DNA of 12,723 bases from Betaproteobacteria bacterium (GTDB lineage: Bacteria; Pseudomonadota; Gammaproteobacteria; Burkholderiales; Thiobacillaceae): positions 1 through 12,723 of the forward strand of contig JAIFLB010000196.1 of the NCBI GenBank assembly GCA_020049245.1, written 5' to 3'. The notes under the pieces were generated by a model. It saw nothing but the letters and a program-made list of their open reading frames with translations, made no database searches and was not told the DNA's origin. Position numbers and translations under genes: made by a program. Within the stretch, counting starts at the first letter, position 1. Each line of letters opens with the position of its first letter. Shown here in pieces: positions 1-8,400 of the stretch.

Positions 1-431
1 GCCGCAGCCTGGGCAACGTCTTTCCAGGTGAGTTCAGGTAGCTTGTCCCAGCCGAGCGCTTTGAAACGACTCTCTTTAACGCCCAGCACGACCGGCGAGA
101 GCATGATTTTTTCCGAAGCCTTGACCTTCGCGCGGGTGCTTGGGTCGAGCATCAGATACTTTGCATGCGAGAACCAGGCGGCATCGAACACTTCTCCGGC
201 TTGTAAACGTTCAACGCCATCCAATGTGCCGGCATATTCAAACTTGAGGCGAATCCCGGTTTCAGCCTCAAGTTTGGGTAACAACGGCTCCACGTCCTTT
301 AATTCGGAACCGGCGAGAACGCTGAGGGTGCGTTCCGGAGGAAGCTCGTCAGGCGATTGCGACTTTCCGCACGCCGCCAGAAGCAGTGCCAGAAGCGGTA
401 TGACGAGAAGTGACTTCAGCCAGCGATGCAT
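1..431 (-). CDS. Solute-binding-like lipoprotein, N-terminal part (runs off left edge)
   Basis: The frame is open from an ATG at 431 to the window edge, giving 143 codons. A GGAGG ribosome-binding site lies at 439-443, seven bases upstream. Residues 1-21 form a lipoprotein signal with a hydrophobic core and a lipobox LAAC, so Cys21 is the likely lipidated N-terminus. The mature part begins RTLSVLAGSELKDVEPLLP, then has KFEYAGT and FDAAWFSHAKYL, a pattern typical of type-2 periplasmic-binding-protein folds: strand, LxxFxxxTG-type helix, ligand-loop region. In many bacteria proteins starting like this continue into a C-terminal von Willebrand A domain; that part would lie outside the window and is inference. 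It is the last visible gene of the TelA operon, 44 bases after the telA stop, so it is probably cotranscribed. The ligand is unknown. Gene call is firm, fold assignment good, function uncertain. Confidence 0.85.
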   Translation of the reverse strand, partial: MHRWLKSLLVIPLLALLLAACGKSQSPDELPPERTLSVLAGSELKDVEPLLPKLEAETGIRLKFEYAGTLDGVERLQAGEVFDAAWFSHAKYLMLDPSTRAKVKASEKIMLSPVVLGVKESRFKALGWDKLPELTWKDVAQAA

Positions 432-475
432 CAAGTTGCCTCCATTGCTTTGGTTTTTTTGATCGCGCTCAACAC

Positions 476-1708
476 TTAAAGTTTGACGACGCCGTCGGCA
501 CTTGCCGCCACTCGCGTGGCTTCGCGCGCCTCGCCCTCGCGGACCTGATCAACATACTTCTGTGCCCGCTCGACCTGCCCGGTCAGCGCGTCGACAGTCA
601 ACTTCATGTTGTCCAAAGCTTGCACCTTGTAATCGGAAATCATGTCCATCGTGGCAAAGACATTGTCGAAAGCCTGTTGCAGCTTCTCCACGCCAATCAT
701 GCTGCCGCTGGCCTGTTGATGGATTTCAGCGCTCTGGGTTTTCAGCAGTTCGCTGGTTGCCACGATCATGTCCTCGGTGGTGCTGTTCAGCGCTTTGATT
801 TGCTCCAACACCAGTTTTTGATTGGTCAGCGCTTGCGCCACCATGACCGCCGTGCGCAGCGCCGAAATGGTTGTCGTGGAGGCACGATCGACGCCTTTCG
901 ATAGCTCCAGGTTATTCTTTCTGATCATGTCCAGAGCCAGATACCCCTGCACGCTGACCGCCTGCTGGGTAAGGAGATCGGTGACCTTCTGGCGGGTGTA
1001 GAACAGCAATTCCTCTTTGACGACGCGCGCTTTTTCCGGGTCGTTGGTTTCAATTTCGGAAATCCGCTCGGATAACTTGGCATCCAGACGTTTGCCAATG
1101 TAGATGTACTGCTCCAGGCGCTGCATCGTCTCCCAGAGTGCTACTTTTTCCAGCTCGATGGCGGCGTTGTCGCGCATCAATTCATCCTTGCCATCCGCCA
1201 GGCTGTCCAGGATGGTATTGAGATGGCTTTGTGCCGAGTGGTACTTGTCGAAATAGTCTTCAATCTTGCTGCCGAAGGGGATCAAGCCAAGAATCTTGCG
1301 CGGCTGAAACAGGTCACCTTGCCGAGCCGGATTAAGCTCCTCGACCTTGCGCCGCAGATCAAGCAGACCTTTGCCGATCACCGAGCCCTCGCTGAACAGG
1401 CCATCCTTCATCAGTCGTACCGGGCGCTCCAGCATGCGGTTGCTGACACTGGCGGCTTTGACGACATCGGCATTGCCCATCCGGTGAATGCTCTCTACCC
1501 GTTCCTTGAAGCCCGCGCTGTTCTTGTCCAGGGTCAGCGTGTCGGCAATGAACTGCTCGACCTGGGCATCCAGTTCCGGCACCAGTTTGGCATCGACCTG
1601 CACCATGCCGCCGGCGGTTTCCGGCTCGATCACCGTCAACGGAGCGGGAGGGACCAATACCGGCGGGGTGAGGATGACGGGGGATTCAACAAGGGTGGTC
1701 TGACTCAT
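476..1708 (-). CDS. telA: TelA-family toxic anion resistance protein
   Basis: This is a 410-residue cytoplasmic protein with no signal peptide or membrane segment. Its length suits the TelA/KlaA family (PF05816), which was first linked to tellurite resistance and whose biochemistry remains poorly defined. A proline-rich N-terminal stretch (about residues 9-28) precedes the family core. Recognisable family features are NRMLERPVRLM (about 90-100), LRRKVEELNPARQGDL (about 117-132), GLIPFGSKIEDYFDKYHSAQ (about 140-159), and a long alpha-helical, coiled-coil-like region rich in Glu, Lys and Leu (about 165-395) that includes LTNQKLVLEQIKALN. Start chosen at ATG 1708 because an AGGAG lies a few bases upstream. 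It sits between two binding-protein-like genes with gaps of 42 and 44 bases, which indicates one transcript. A role in envelope or toxic-oxyanion stress is a family-level inference; no ter genes are visible here. Confidence 0.9.
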   Translation of the reverse strand: MSQTTLVESPVILTPPVLVPPAPLTVIEPETAGGMVQVDAKLVPELDAQVEQFIADTLTLDKNSAGFKERVESIHRMGNADVVKAASVSNRMLERPVRLMKDGLFSEGSVIGKGLLDLRRKVEELNPARQGDLFQPRKILGLIPFGSKIEDYFDKYHSAQSHLNTILDSLADGKDELMRDNAAIELEKVALWETMQRLEQYIYIGKRLDAKLSERISEIETNDPEKARVVKEELLFYTRQKVTDLLTQQAVSVQGYLALDMIRKNNLELSKGVDRASTTTISALRTAVMVAQALTNQKLVLEQIKALNSTTEDMIVATSELLKTQSAEIHQQASGSMIGVEKLQQAFDNVFATMDMISDYKVQALDNMKLTVDALTGQVERAQKYVDQVREGEAREATRVAASADGVVKL

Positions 1709-1750
1709 GGATGACTCCTGAAAGGGAAAGTGAAGGACTTCAAACAGCGC

Positions 1751-2869
1751 TTACTTCATGGTCTGCTGTTCGATGGCGGTAATCATTTTTTCGAGAATCT
1801 CGTAAGCGGGTGGATCGATGACATCGATCAGGCTATCCGGCACCTCGATACCGCGTGCCTGATTCACTTCGCGGAACAGATTGGGGGCGCTGACCCGGTA
1901 GCCATATTCCACCGCCAGCCGCTGCAACACCGGATCGTTAGCGAGCAGTTCTCCCAGCCGGAGCCCCTTGTCGTTAAGCGGTACCAACACATGTTTGGTA
2001 AACACCGTCGGCTCCGGGTAGAGCAGCACCATTTCCGGATTGCGCGCCGCCGGCGGCGTCTTCGCCAGGTACTCGATGAACTGTGATTCATAGACCAGCA
2101 CCAGCGGCGCTTTGCCCATGCCCATCGACACATAGTCCTCGAACGGCCCGGCGGATGAGGATTCCTGATAGCCCTGTTTGAGAAACAGCGGTGAAACCAG
2201 TTGCAGCGCCTGTTGCGCCTGGGCTTCGTCCTGCACCACATTGCGCTCGTTGGCCAGGTAGCTGAGTAACGCGAGGTACATGGCGGCGGAGTTGGAAGTG
2301 CGGATGTCGGTGGTGGAAACCAGAATGCTCTTGCCGACCGCATATTGGGTATTACCCGGAATATCGCGCCAACGCTTGCCCTCATCCATCCAGCGCAACA
2401 ACTTCATCATGTCGATGACATACCAGGTCTTGCCGCGCTGCTCGACGATGCCGTTTGCCGCCAGCACAGCAACCACCGACTTCCAGGAAGCAATCGCCAT
2501 CGGTGTGAAAAATGTGGGATAGGTTTGCCGAACGCCTTGTTCTTTCTGTAATTTGGTGGCGGCGGGAACGCCCGCTGGAAAGGCGTAATCGAACTGCTTC
2601 AAGTCCGGCCGCAGCGCGATTTCCCGCGAACCCGCCTTCATCGCGGTCAATTTAATGCCCTGCTTTTCCAGATGCGCAAGCAGTCGCGGGTCTTGCAGCA
2701 AGGGCAACTTTTCCGAGCCGGAAAGCCCCGAAATACTGACCACGGCCGCCGCCAGATCGTCCTCCTGCTTGGCTGACGAGGAATACCAGATTCCCAAACC
2801 AACGCCGACCAGCAAGAGCAATGTGAGTATCGGGCCAACGAATTTGCGTATCGAATCCGCCAAGGGCAT
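1751..2869 (-). CDS. Membrane-anchored periplasmic-binding-protein-like protein
   Basis: This 372-residue protein has an N-terminal hydrophobic helix at about residues 10-29 (GPILTLLLLVGVGLGIWYS) and no lipobox, so it is likely held in the inner membrane with its bulk in the periplasm. The rest resembles a type-2 solute-binding fold. VVSISGLSGSEKLPLLQD opens the domain, FDYAFPAG gives a ligand-loop-like segment, and STTDIRTSNSAAMYLALL (about 196-213) matches the threonine/serine-rich ligand-side loop of binding proteins. PLVLVYESQFIEYL follows. It is the first gene of the TelA operon; an AAGGA at 2877-2881 precedes ATG 2869 by seven bases. It looks like a distant paralogue of the lipoprotein at 431-1 but uses a different anchor. 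No permease or ATPase lies beside it, so sensing or scaffolding is at least as likely as transport. The substrate is unknown. Confidence 0.8.
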   Translation of the reverse strand: MPLADSIRKFVGPILTLLLLVGVGLGIWYSSSAKQEDDLAAAVVSISGLSGSEKLPLLQDPRLLAHLEKQGIKLTAMKAGSREIALRPDLKQFDYAFPAGVPAATKLQKEQGVRQTYPTFFTPMAIASWKSVVAVLAANGIVEQRGKTWYVIDMMKLLRWMDEGKRWRDIPGNTQYAVGKSILVSTTDIRTSNSAAMYLALLSYLANERNVVQDEAQAQQALQLVSPLFLKQGYQESSSAGPFEDYVSMGMGKAPLVLVYESQFIEYLAKTPPAARNPEMVLLYPEPTVFTKHVLVPLNDKGLRLGELLANDPVLQRLAVEYGYRVSAPNLFREVNQARGIEVPDSLIDVIDPPAYEILEKMITAIEQQTMK

Positions 2870-3206
2870 GCGTCATTCCTTCACAAGAGGGAATCATCCT
2901 AACATTCCGGCAAGCTGCAATTAATTCGGAAATATTACAAAGCAACGGCTGCTTTGATGTGAATAAACAGCCGCCTTGTTGCCTCATTTGCCTGAGGGGT
3001 GGGCTAGATCAGTTGTACAGCTTGCGGATTTCGCGTTCTGGCATTGTCTTGCATACTTCATACGTAGCTCGTCATCAGCCACGCTTGAACACAAGGAGCC
3101 TGCGATGCAAACCAGATCGACTGGCACGCGCTCTATCCAAAGCCGCCGAAGCCGCTGAACCACTACCAGGCCAGCAGCAGCAAGCCATGATAGCTGGAGG
3201 ATATTA
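2870..3206. other. Divergent intergenic region
   Basis: These 337 bases separate the leftward TelA operon from the rightward DUF4189 operon and must carry the promoters for both. I see no convincing -35/-10 pair on either strand. Weak inverted repeats are present (CGGCTG 2946-2951 with CAGCCG 2968-2973; CCTCA 2982-2986 with TGAGG 2993-2997), but they are too short to call operators or terminators. The only other signal is a 17-codon ORF with its own ribosome-binding site, listed separately. Confidence 0.5.
3105..3158 (+). CDS. Possible 17-residue leader peptide
   Basis: A short ORF, MQTRSTGTRSIQSRRSR, has a strong ribosome-binding site AAGGAG at 3093-3098, six bases before its ATG. It ends 48 bases before the first DUF4189 gene on the same strand. 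The peptide is basic (five Arg) and rich in Ser and Thr. This could be a translated leader affecting the downstream operon, an unrelated small protein, or chance. I see no attenuator hairpin after it. Confidence is low because so short an ORF is easily random. Confidence 0.2.
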   Translation: MQTRSTGTRSIQSRRSR

Positions 3207-3791
3207 ATGAGGAATCTAACGAAAACAGCCGGGCTGGCGATGGTCCTTCTTGCGCTGGTGGCTTGCGGGCGTACCAACGAGGAAGCTGCTCATTCGCCGG
3301 CAGCGCAGGAAGACGGACAGCAAGCCGCCGAGGACAGGGCCGACACGGACGAAAGCAACGCCTCACGCATAGAGGTCAATTTCAACACCTACAAAGGTAC
3401 GCAGGGCCCCTTTGGCGCAATTGCCATGGTGAAAGCGAAAAACAAGGCAATCGGTTATGCAGGCTACGACGAACCTGATGAAGCAACGGTACGCGAACTG
3501 GTGCTTGATGGATGTCGGGAAGCAGCGGGCGATGCCGGGGCGGGTTGCGAGGTACAACTGGTGTTTCAACATGCATGTGGCGCCTTTGCCAGCGCACCGG
3601 GCGGCGGATACGGAACCGGTTGGGGTGGTTCGCCTGCATTGGCGTGCAAGTGGGCATTGAAGACGTGCAAAGATTTCAACAAGAGTGGGTGCACGGCAGA
3701 TGCATACATATGCTCACCCGGAGGAAAACAGGGATCCTGCGACGGTGGGTTGGTCATTGAAGGCGACACGACAACAATACATGTCAATTGA
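3207..3791 (+). CDS. DUF4189 domain lipoprotein
   Basis: This is a 194-residue secreted protein. The start is fixed by GGAGG at 3196-3200, six bases before ATG. Residues 1-20 are a lipoprotein signal ending LVAC, so Cys20 is probably lipidated. Residues 21-55 form an acidic, Ala/Gln/Asp-rich linker of low complexity, probably unstructured. Residues about 67-170 match the DUF4189 pattern (PF13827): GPFGAIAMVKAKNKAIGYAG, then a helix ending in Cys103, GAGCEVQLVFQHACGAFA, and ACKWALKTCKDFNKSGC. Eight cysteines in the mature region (103, 114, 124, 147, 154, 162, 169, 178) suggest several disulfides in the periplasm or at the surface. The next gene, 12 bases on, encodes a second DUF4189 protein of the same length. 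The molecular role of DUF4189 is not known to me. Confidence 0.85.
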   Translation: MRNLTKTAGLAMVLLALVACGRTNEEAAHSPAAQEDGQQAAEDRADTDESNASRIEVNFNTYKGTQGPFGAIAMVKAKNKAIGYAGYDEPDEATVRELVLDGCREAAGDAGAGCEVQLVFQHACGAFASAPGGGYGTGWGGSPALACKWALKTCKDFNKSGCTADAYICSPGGKQGSCDGGLVIEGDTTTIHVN

Positions 3792-3803
3792 AAGGGGAAC
3801 CTC

Positions 3804-4388
3804 ATGAGCCTGGCTATACAGCACGCATTCGCGCGATCGGCATTGCCCGCGATCAAGGCGGCGTTGGTTCTGCTTGGCGTGGCGTTTGCATTGCTTGGGT
3901 CTACCGGGCCCGTGCAGGCTGGGCTGGAGGCGTACCAACTCTGTGCCCAGAACTGCGCTGCCAGCCCGCTCACCAGCCGGGAGCAAGATGCGTGCGTCCA
4001 GATAAACTGTTCGGGCTTGCTCGGCCCCGAGTCGCCATCGGTAAACCGGCTGCCACCCATCCCGACTCTGTACGGTGCGATCGCGATCGATCTACAAACC
4101 CTGGCGAGTGGCAGCGCAAAAGGCATGACTTCAGCCGCCACCGCCAAACAGCGCGCCCTGGCCGAATGCCAGCGTGCATCGGGCCGGGCGTCAGGCTGCA
4201 AGATTGCCATCCACGGGCATAACGTCTGTCTGGCGCTGGCGACCAGTAGCGAAACCGATGGGCGCGGCAACGTTTGGGGAGCCGATCATTCCGACGACGG
4301 TTGGGTGGCGCGGCGCAAAGCGACCAAGGCATGTCGCAAATGGGGCGGAAGCCGTTGCCAGGTCACAGTGACTTTCTGTACCGGCTGA
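3804..4388 (+). CDS. Secreted cysteine-rich DUF4189 domain protein
   Basis: This is a 194-residue protein with a Sec signal peptide and a likely cleavage after VQA at residue 39, with no lipobox, so the mature protein should be soluble in the periplasm or exported. AAAGGGG at 3791-3797 serves as ribosome-binding site. After cleavage comes a small cysteine cluster CAQNC...CVQINC (Cys47, 51, 64, 69). The DUF4189 domain follows at about 89-192: YGAIAID, then RALAECQRASGRASGCKIAI, HNVCLALA, and ARRKATKACRKWGGSRCQVTVTFC. There are ten cysteines in all. The domain parallels that of the upstream gene, but the anchoring and N-terminal region differ, so these are diverged paralogues rather than a recent duplication. 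The stop codon is followed one base later by the next start, which suggests translational coupling. Function unknown. Confidence 0.85.
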   Translation: MSLAIQHAFARSALPAIKAALVLLGVAFALLGSTGPVQAGLEAYQLCAQNCAASPLTSREQDACVQINCSGLLGPESPSVNRLPPIPTLYGAIAIDLQTLASGSAKGMTSAATAKQRALAECQRASGRASGCKIAIHGHNVCLALATSSETDGRGNVWGADHSDDGWVARRKATKACRKWGGSRCQVTVTFCTG

Positions 4389-4389
4389 C

Positions 4390-4953
4390 ATGTCCATTTC
4401 ACCCAAGCCTTTGCCTGAGCCTTTGCCCGAGGCTTTAACCGACAAGCCCGATGCGCGTGCGCCGACGTATCGGTGGCTGACAGTGAGCCTGATGTTGACC
4501 TGCCTGCTGGCGGTTGCAGGGATGCTGGGGCAGGTGTACGGCGGCGCGGAAATCATTCCGCTGCTGGATACGCCGCTACGGATAATTTTCGTGATTCTGA
4601 CAATTTTGCTGGTGCTGAACACGATTCGCTTCATCCCGCGAGCCAACACCCCGGCCTACCGCAGACTACCGCTTGTGCTGCTCCTTGCCGTTCCTTGGCT
4701 GGTCGCGCTTGCAGGCGGGCCACTCGGCTTCGTCGAAGTCAGCCACGTTGAAATGAGCCGTGACCCGTTGCTTCAACAGCGGGTGCTGCATTTGCAATAC
4801 GGCGCATTCATCGCCAGCGCGTTGTTGCCGTTTGTGCTGCTGATATTCATGCGCGGCGCCCGACGCTTTACCCTGAGCCTGGCAGCGTTGAACCTGCTTG
4901 TGTGTTTCTTCATCGTGGCGGTCGGCAGCATTCTGGCGCAGCCGGGAGCCTGA
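4390..4953 (+). CDS. Five-helix hypothetical membrane protein
   Basis: I do not recognise a family for this 187-residue protein. It opens with a short proline-rich cytosolic-type segment (PKPLPEPLPEAL) and then has five hydrophobic segments at about residues 29-49, 62-80, 93-113, 137-154 and 160-182. Positive residues (RYR, RFIPR, YRR, RGARR) sit in loops next to the helices. No catalytic motif is visible. The ATG at 4390 is one base downstream of the TGA of the secreted DUF4189 gene. It has no strong ribosome-binding site of its own, which fits coupled translation within one operon. A functional partnership with the two DUF4189 proteins, for example as their membrane anchor or processing partner, is inference only. 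Confidence 0.75.
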   Translation: MSISPKPLPEPLPEALTDKPDARAPTYRWLTVSLMLTCLLAVAGMLGQVYGGAEIIPLLDTPLRIIFVILTILLVLNTIRFIPRANTPAYRRLPLVLLLAVPWLVALAGGPLGFVEVSHVEMSRDPLLQQRVLHLQYGAFIASALLPFVLLIFMRGARRFTLSLAALNLLVCFFIVAVGSILAQPGA

Positions 4954-5424
4954 AAAAGGCATTTCGCCCCAGGTTTTCGCAGGTATTACGAAACAGGTCA
5001 AAGGGCTCAGCTTCGCTAGTTTTTAGATCGACTAAAACATCTGCTGTGCTGACCCGTTTGCTTTTCAGAATCGCAATAATGGGGTCTACAATAATGCAAT
5101 AATGGGGTCGAACACGATTTTCTCGCTATAAATCGTGTCCGACCCCATTATTGGCGTTGCGCAAGCGAAATCGCCGGGCTGCGCTATCTGCCCCTAATGA
5201 CCGACGCCATTGAGGCGTTGAAAAACTGGCAAACCGGTCAATGAACCGGGTCTGCTGAGGGAATACGCAGACGAGACTTCCTCATCAGGCTTGGAGCGCT
5301 CTGGAAGCCGCTATTTCTTGCGCATCTGCCGGTGCGCTTGCCTGCGTTCGGTTCAGCGGCTTGCCAGCCCTGTCAGCCAGCCAGTCTGATGCCGGTAATT
5401 ATTGAACCGGCGCGTGCGGTGGAT
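4954..5424. other. Gene-poor region with palindromic element
   Basis: These 471 bases lie between the convergent ends of the DUF4189 operon and the repeat protein gene. No credible complete gene is present. The palindromic element at 5074-5153 is listed separately. Just after it, a plus-strand frame ending with TGA at 5242-5244 reads SEIAGLRYLPLMTDAIEAL before the stop. It looks protein-like but has no start codon, so it may be the tail of a lost gene. On the minus strand about 4955-5095 is open without a start codon (contains STADVLVDLKTSEAEPFDLF). No clear terminator hairpin with a T tract was found. Confidence 0.5.
5074..5153. repeat. REP/RAYT-like palindrome with extra direct copy
   Basis: A 24-base arm at 5097-5120 is matched by its reverse complement at 5130-5153 with one mismatch, leaving a nine-base loop at 5121-5129. 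The outer 13 bases of the arm, CAATAATGGGGTC, also occur as a direct copy at 5074-5086. As RNA the element would form a long stable hairpin. The GGGGTC...CACGATTT core resembles palindromes often found beside IS200-like REP-associated tyrosine transposases (RAYT) in proteobacteria. That link is from memory; no transposase gene is in the window. It could be a non-autonomous, mobilised element. It might also act as the transcription end for the two converging operons. Confidence 0.75.
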
Positions 5425-5499
5425 TCAACGTCGCCGCGCCATGCCCGCCAGCAAGCCGCTACCCAGCAACAGCAGCGCCCAGGCCGGCAAAGGCACGTC
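5425..5499 (-). other. VPLPA-type PEP-CTERM-like sorting signal
   Basis: This encodes the last 24 residues (1118-1141) of the repeat protein. They consist of a short motif VPLPA, a hydrophobic helix WALLLLGSGLLAG, and a basic end MARRR. The three-part plan matches C-terminal exosortase/archaeosortase sorting signals; the motif is closest to the VPLPA class, with Trp after it as in some IPTL-like variants. The class assignment is by eye and could be off. A matching exosortase should be encoded elsewhere in the genome. Confidence 0.7.
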
Positions 5500-8400
5500 G
5501 CCGTCGTTAGCGACCGGCAGATCTTCCACCACCACTTCGCCCGTGGTGTAAAGCTGGCCGGTGTTCCACTGGAGATTGCCGGGAAGGGCGGGGAGCTGCA
5601 CGCTGCCGAATTGGCCAACCGGAGCGGTGGACCAGTCGATGAGGTCGAACCTGGTACCCGCGGTCGGCGCAAAGTTGGGGCCGATGGCGCTGACATTCAG
5701 CACGCTGCTTGGGCTCAGATTCAGGGTCGACACGACCAATCGATCGAATGAAGCAGGGGTTTCCAGTTCCATAAACAAGGTACCCGCCAGCTCAACCGCG
5801 CCCTGCACGGTCAACACGCCCGGCGAATTGCCCGGAGCGAGATTGGCCGCAGCCGCGATGGCCACATTGCCGATAATCGTGCCCGCGCCACTCAAGCTGC
5901 CGCTTTGGATGAACGCGGTATTGCCCGTGACGTTCAACGTGCCGTTGATCATGGTGTCGCCAGCCGACTGTGAATAATCATTCGCGCCGCTCACCAGAAG
6001 CGATGCGCCGGTGGCAACGGATACCGCACCGGCGTTCTCCAGAGTTCCCGCGCTGTAGCTGAAACTACCGCAGTTTACTTGCGTGACGGTGGTGCCGGTA
6101 GTGTTGTATGGAATGCTCACCGTCGTCTGGCCGCAACCGGTTTTGATGTAGCCGCCGCTGTTATTGAAAGTATTGTTGCCACCGTTATTCTGGATCGCGC
6201 TGGCCAGGTTGTTTTGGTCCTGCCAATTGCCGGTGTTGTTGATGGTCGAGTTGCCGGAAACCAGCAACCGATTCCCGTTCGCCCCGGTGTTGCCGCTCCA
6301 GCTGGTGGTGCTGGTCGTGTTCAGCGTGCGTCCCCCGGACAGTGACTTGTCCGTTTGGCCGCTGATGGCCAGATTACCGTCCAGCTGAGTGGTGCCCGCG
6401 CCGGTTTGGGTGCCGCCGGTCCAGTTGGTCGGCCCCGCGACCTGGAAAGTCGCGCCGCCACCCAGGGTGCCGCCAGACTGATTCAAGGCGGTGGTGGTAC
6501 CGCCGGTGGTGAAGTTGGCGACGCCCGAACCGCTCAGGTTGGTGGTGGCGGCGGCGTAGGTCCCGCCCAGATTCGTGGTTCCGCCAATAAAGCCGACGGT
6601 GGACACCGTCACGTCCGCGGTCGCCGCAAGTTCGTGCGTGCCGCCCCCAAACTGCAAGCTGCCCGATCCCGCGAAATCGCCGGCGCTGTTGCCGCCACCG
6701 GATAAAGTCAGAGTGCCGGCGTTGACGTTCACGATGCCGGCAGCGGCGTTGTTGAAGGCAATGCCGATACCGGTCTGGCTGGGGCCGGTTTTGCTGTAGG
6801 TGCCGTTGTTGTTGAAGACGTTGCTGCCGCCTTGATTGACAATCGCCGAGTTGAAGGCGTTTTCATCCGACCAGGTACCAGAGTTATTGAGGATCGAACC
6901 GCCGGAAATCAACAACTGGTTGTTGTTGGCCGCAGTGTTGTCGCGCCAGGTTGTGTTACCCAAGGTATTTATGGTGCGGCCGCCGGAGAGGGTCTTGTTC
7001 GTATCTCCGGCAATGTCCAGGGTTGAATTGAAGCGCGTGGCGCCGGTGTTGGTTTGCGTGCCGCCGGTCCAGGTGCTTGCACCGTTAAGCACAAAAAGAC
7101 TGGTGCCACCCAGCGTTCCATCGGTTTGCGTGAAACTGTTGCTGAGCGCCGATACTCCACTCAGATTGACCGTGCCACCTCCGACGCGGGTCGAATTCGG
7201 AAGATAAGCGCCGGCTATCGTGGTCGTGCCGCCGGTAATGCGCACGGTGGATGTGGAGACACTGGCTGTGGCGGACAACGTGTGGCTGCCGCCGCCGAAA
7301 TCCAGGGTGCCGACGCCATTGAAGGTTCCCCCACTGGTACCGCCGCCGGTGAACTTCAGCGTGCCTTCGTTGACGGTGACCAAACCACCGGTCTGGTTGT
7401 TGAAAACCATGCCGATGGTCGTGGTGCTGGTACTTGTCCCAATGCTTGCATCCTTCAAATAGGTGCCTGCGTTGTTGAACGGGTTGGTACCCCCTTGGTT
7501 GACGATCTGATTGTCAGCCATGTTCGCATCCGTCCAGGTCGCGCCGGCAAGATTTCGGATGGTTGATCCCCCCGACACCAGCAGTCGCCCGCCGAGCCAT
7601 TCGGTTTCGCCATGAGTTTCGATCGTACGCCCGGCTGAAAGAAACTTATCGGGGAAACCGTTGAAAACTGAAATCGTCAGTACGTCCAGGTATCGAGTTG
7701 TCCCAGTCCCGGATTGCGTGCCCCCAGACCATGTTCCAGATGCCAGCACATCCAGAACACCGGTTCCGCTCAGAGATGAGCCAGATCCAGAAATATCGTA
7801 ATGGAACAAGTCGTTCGTAGACGCTGCGTTGTTCAAATGCATGGCTCCTTCGGAAATATAAGTGGTGCCAGGCACGTTGTAGGAGCCGTTAATAACAACA
7901 CTACCTGCTCCCACCGAAACAGTGGCAACCATGACCGTCGACGCCGAGGTCAGAGTGTGGGTGCCTCCGAAAAAGCCAAGGCGTCCCTGGCCTGCGAAAG
8001 TGCCGCTGCTTATCCCGCCTGCATACAAGGCCAAATACGAAAAATCGCCCAGCCCCGTTGTGTCGATATTCACTGTCCCCGTGTTGTTGAGGGGGATGAA
8101 GAAGCGCGAGAACGAGCCCCCGATCTTGTTGTAAGTCCCGGAGTTGTTGAACTGGTTGACACCGCCGAGGTTGCTGACATTCGCTCCCGACACGTTGGTG
8201 TCGTTCCATACACCCAGGTTGTTGATCGTGGAATCACCAGAAACAAGTATGGCAAAGTTGGCAACGCGTCCGCCAGTGAGGGTTTTATCGGCGTCGAACT
8301 GGATAAAGGCGTTACCGTTGAACTGCGTCGTGCCGGTTCCACTGATCGTGCCGCCCTGCCAGAACGTGGTGGACGCGACGGTCACTGTCCCCGTGCCGGC

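Noticed and set aside
410..904. Plus-strand ORF of 164 codons opposite telA
   Set aside because: Antisense shadow of a strongly supported TelA gene; no domain seen.
2941..2997. Inverted repeats in the divergent region as operator or terminator
   Set aside because: Stems are only five or six bases with long or weak loops and no T tract; likely chance.
3566..4270. Minus-strand ORF of 234 codons across both DUF4189 genes
   Set aside because: The plus-strand genes have signal peptides, ribosome-binding sites and a conserved domain; the minus frame has none of these and spans two genes.
4948..4970. GCCT...AGGC hairpin at the end of the membrane protein gene as terminator
   Set aside because: The stem is four bases only and is not followed by a T run.
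5074..5153. CRISPR array
   Set aside because: The repeats are an inverted pair plus one partial copy, without regularly spaced direct repeats or spacers.
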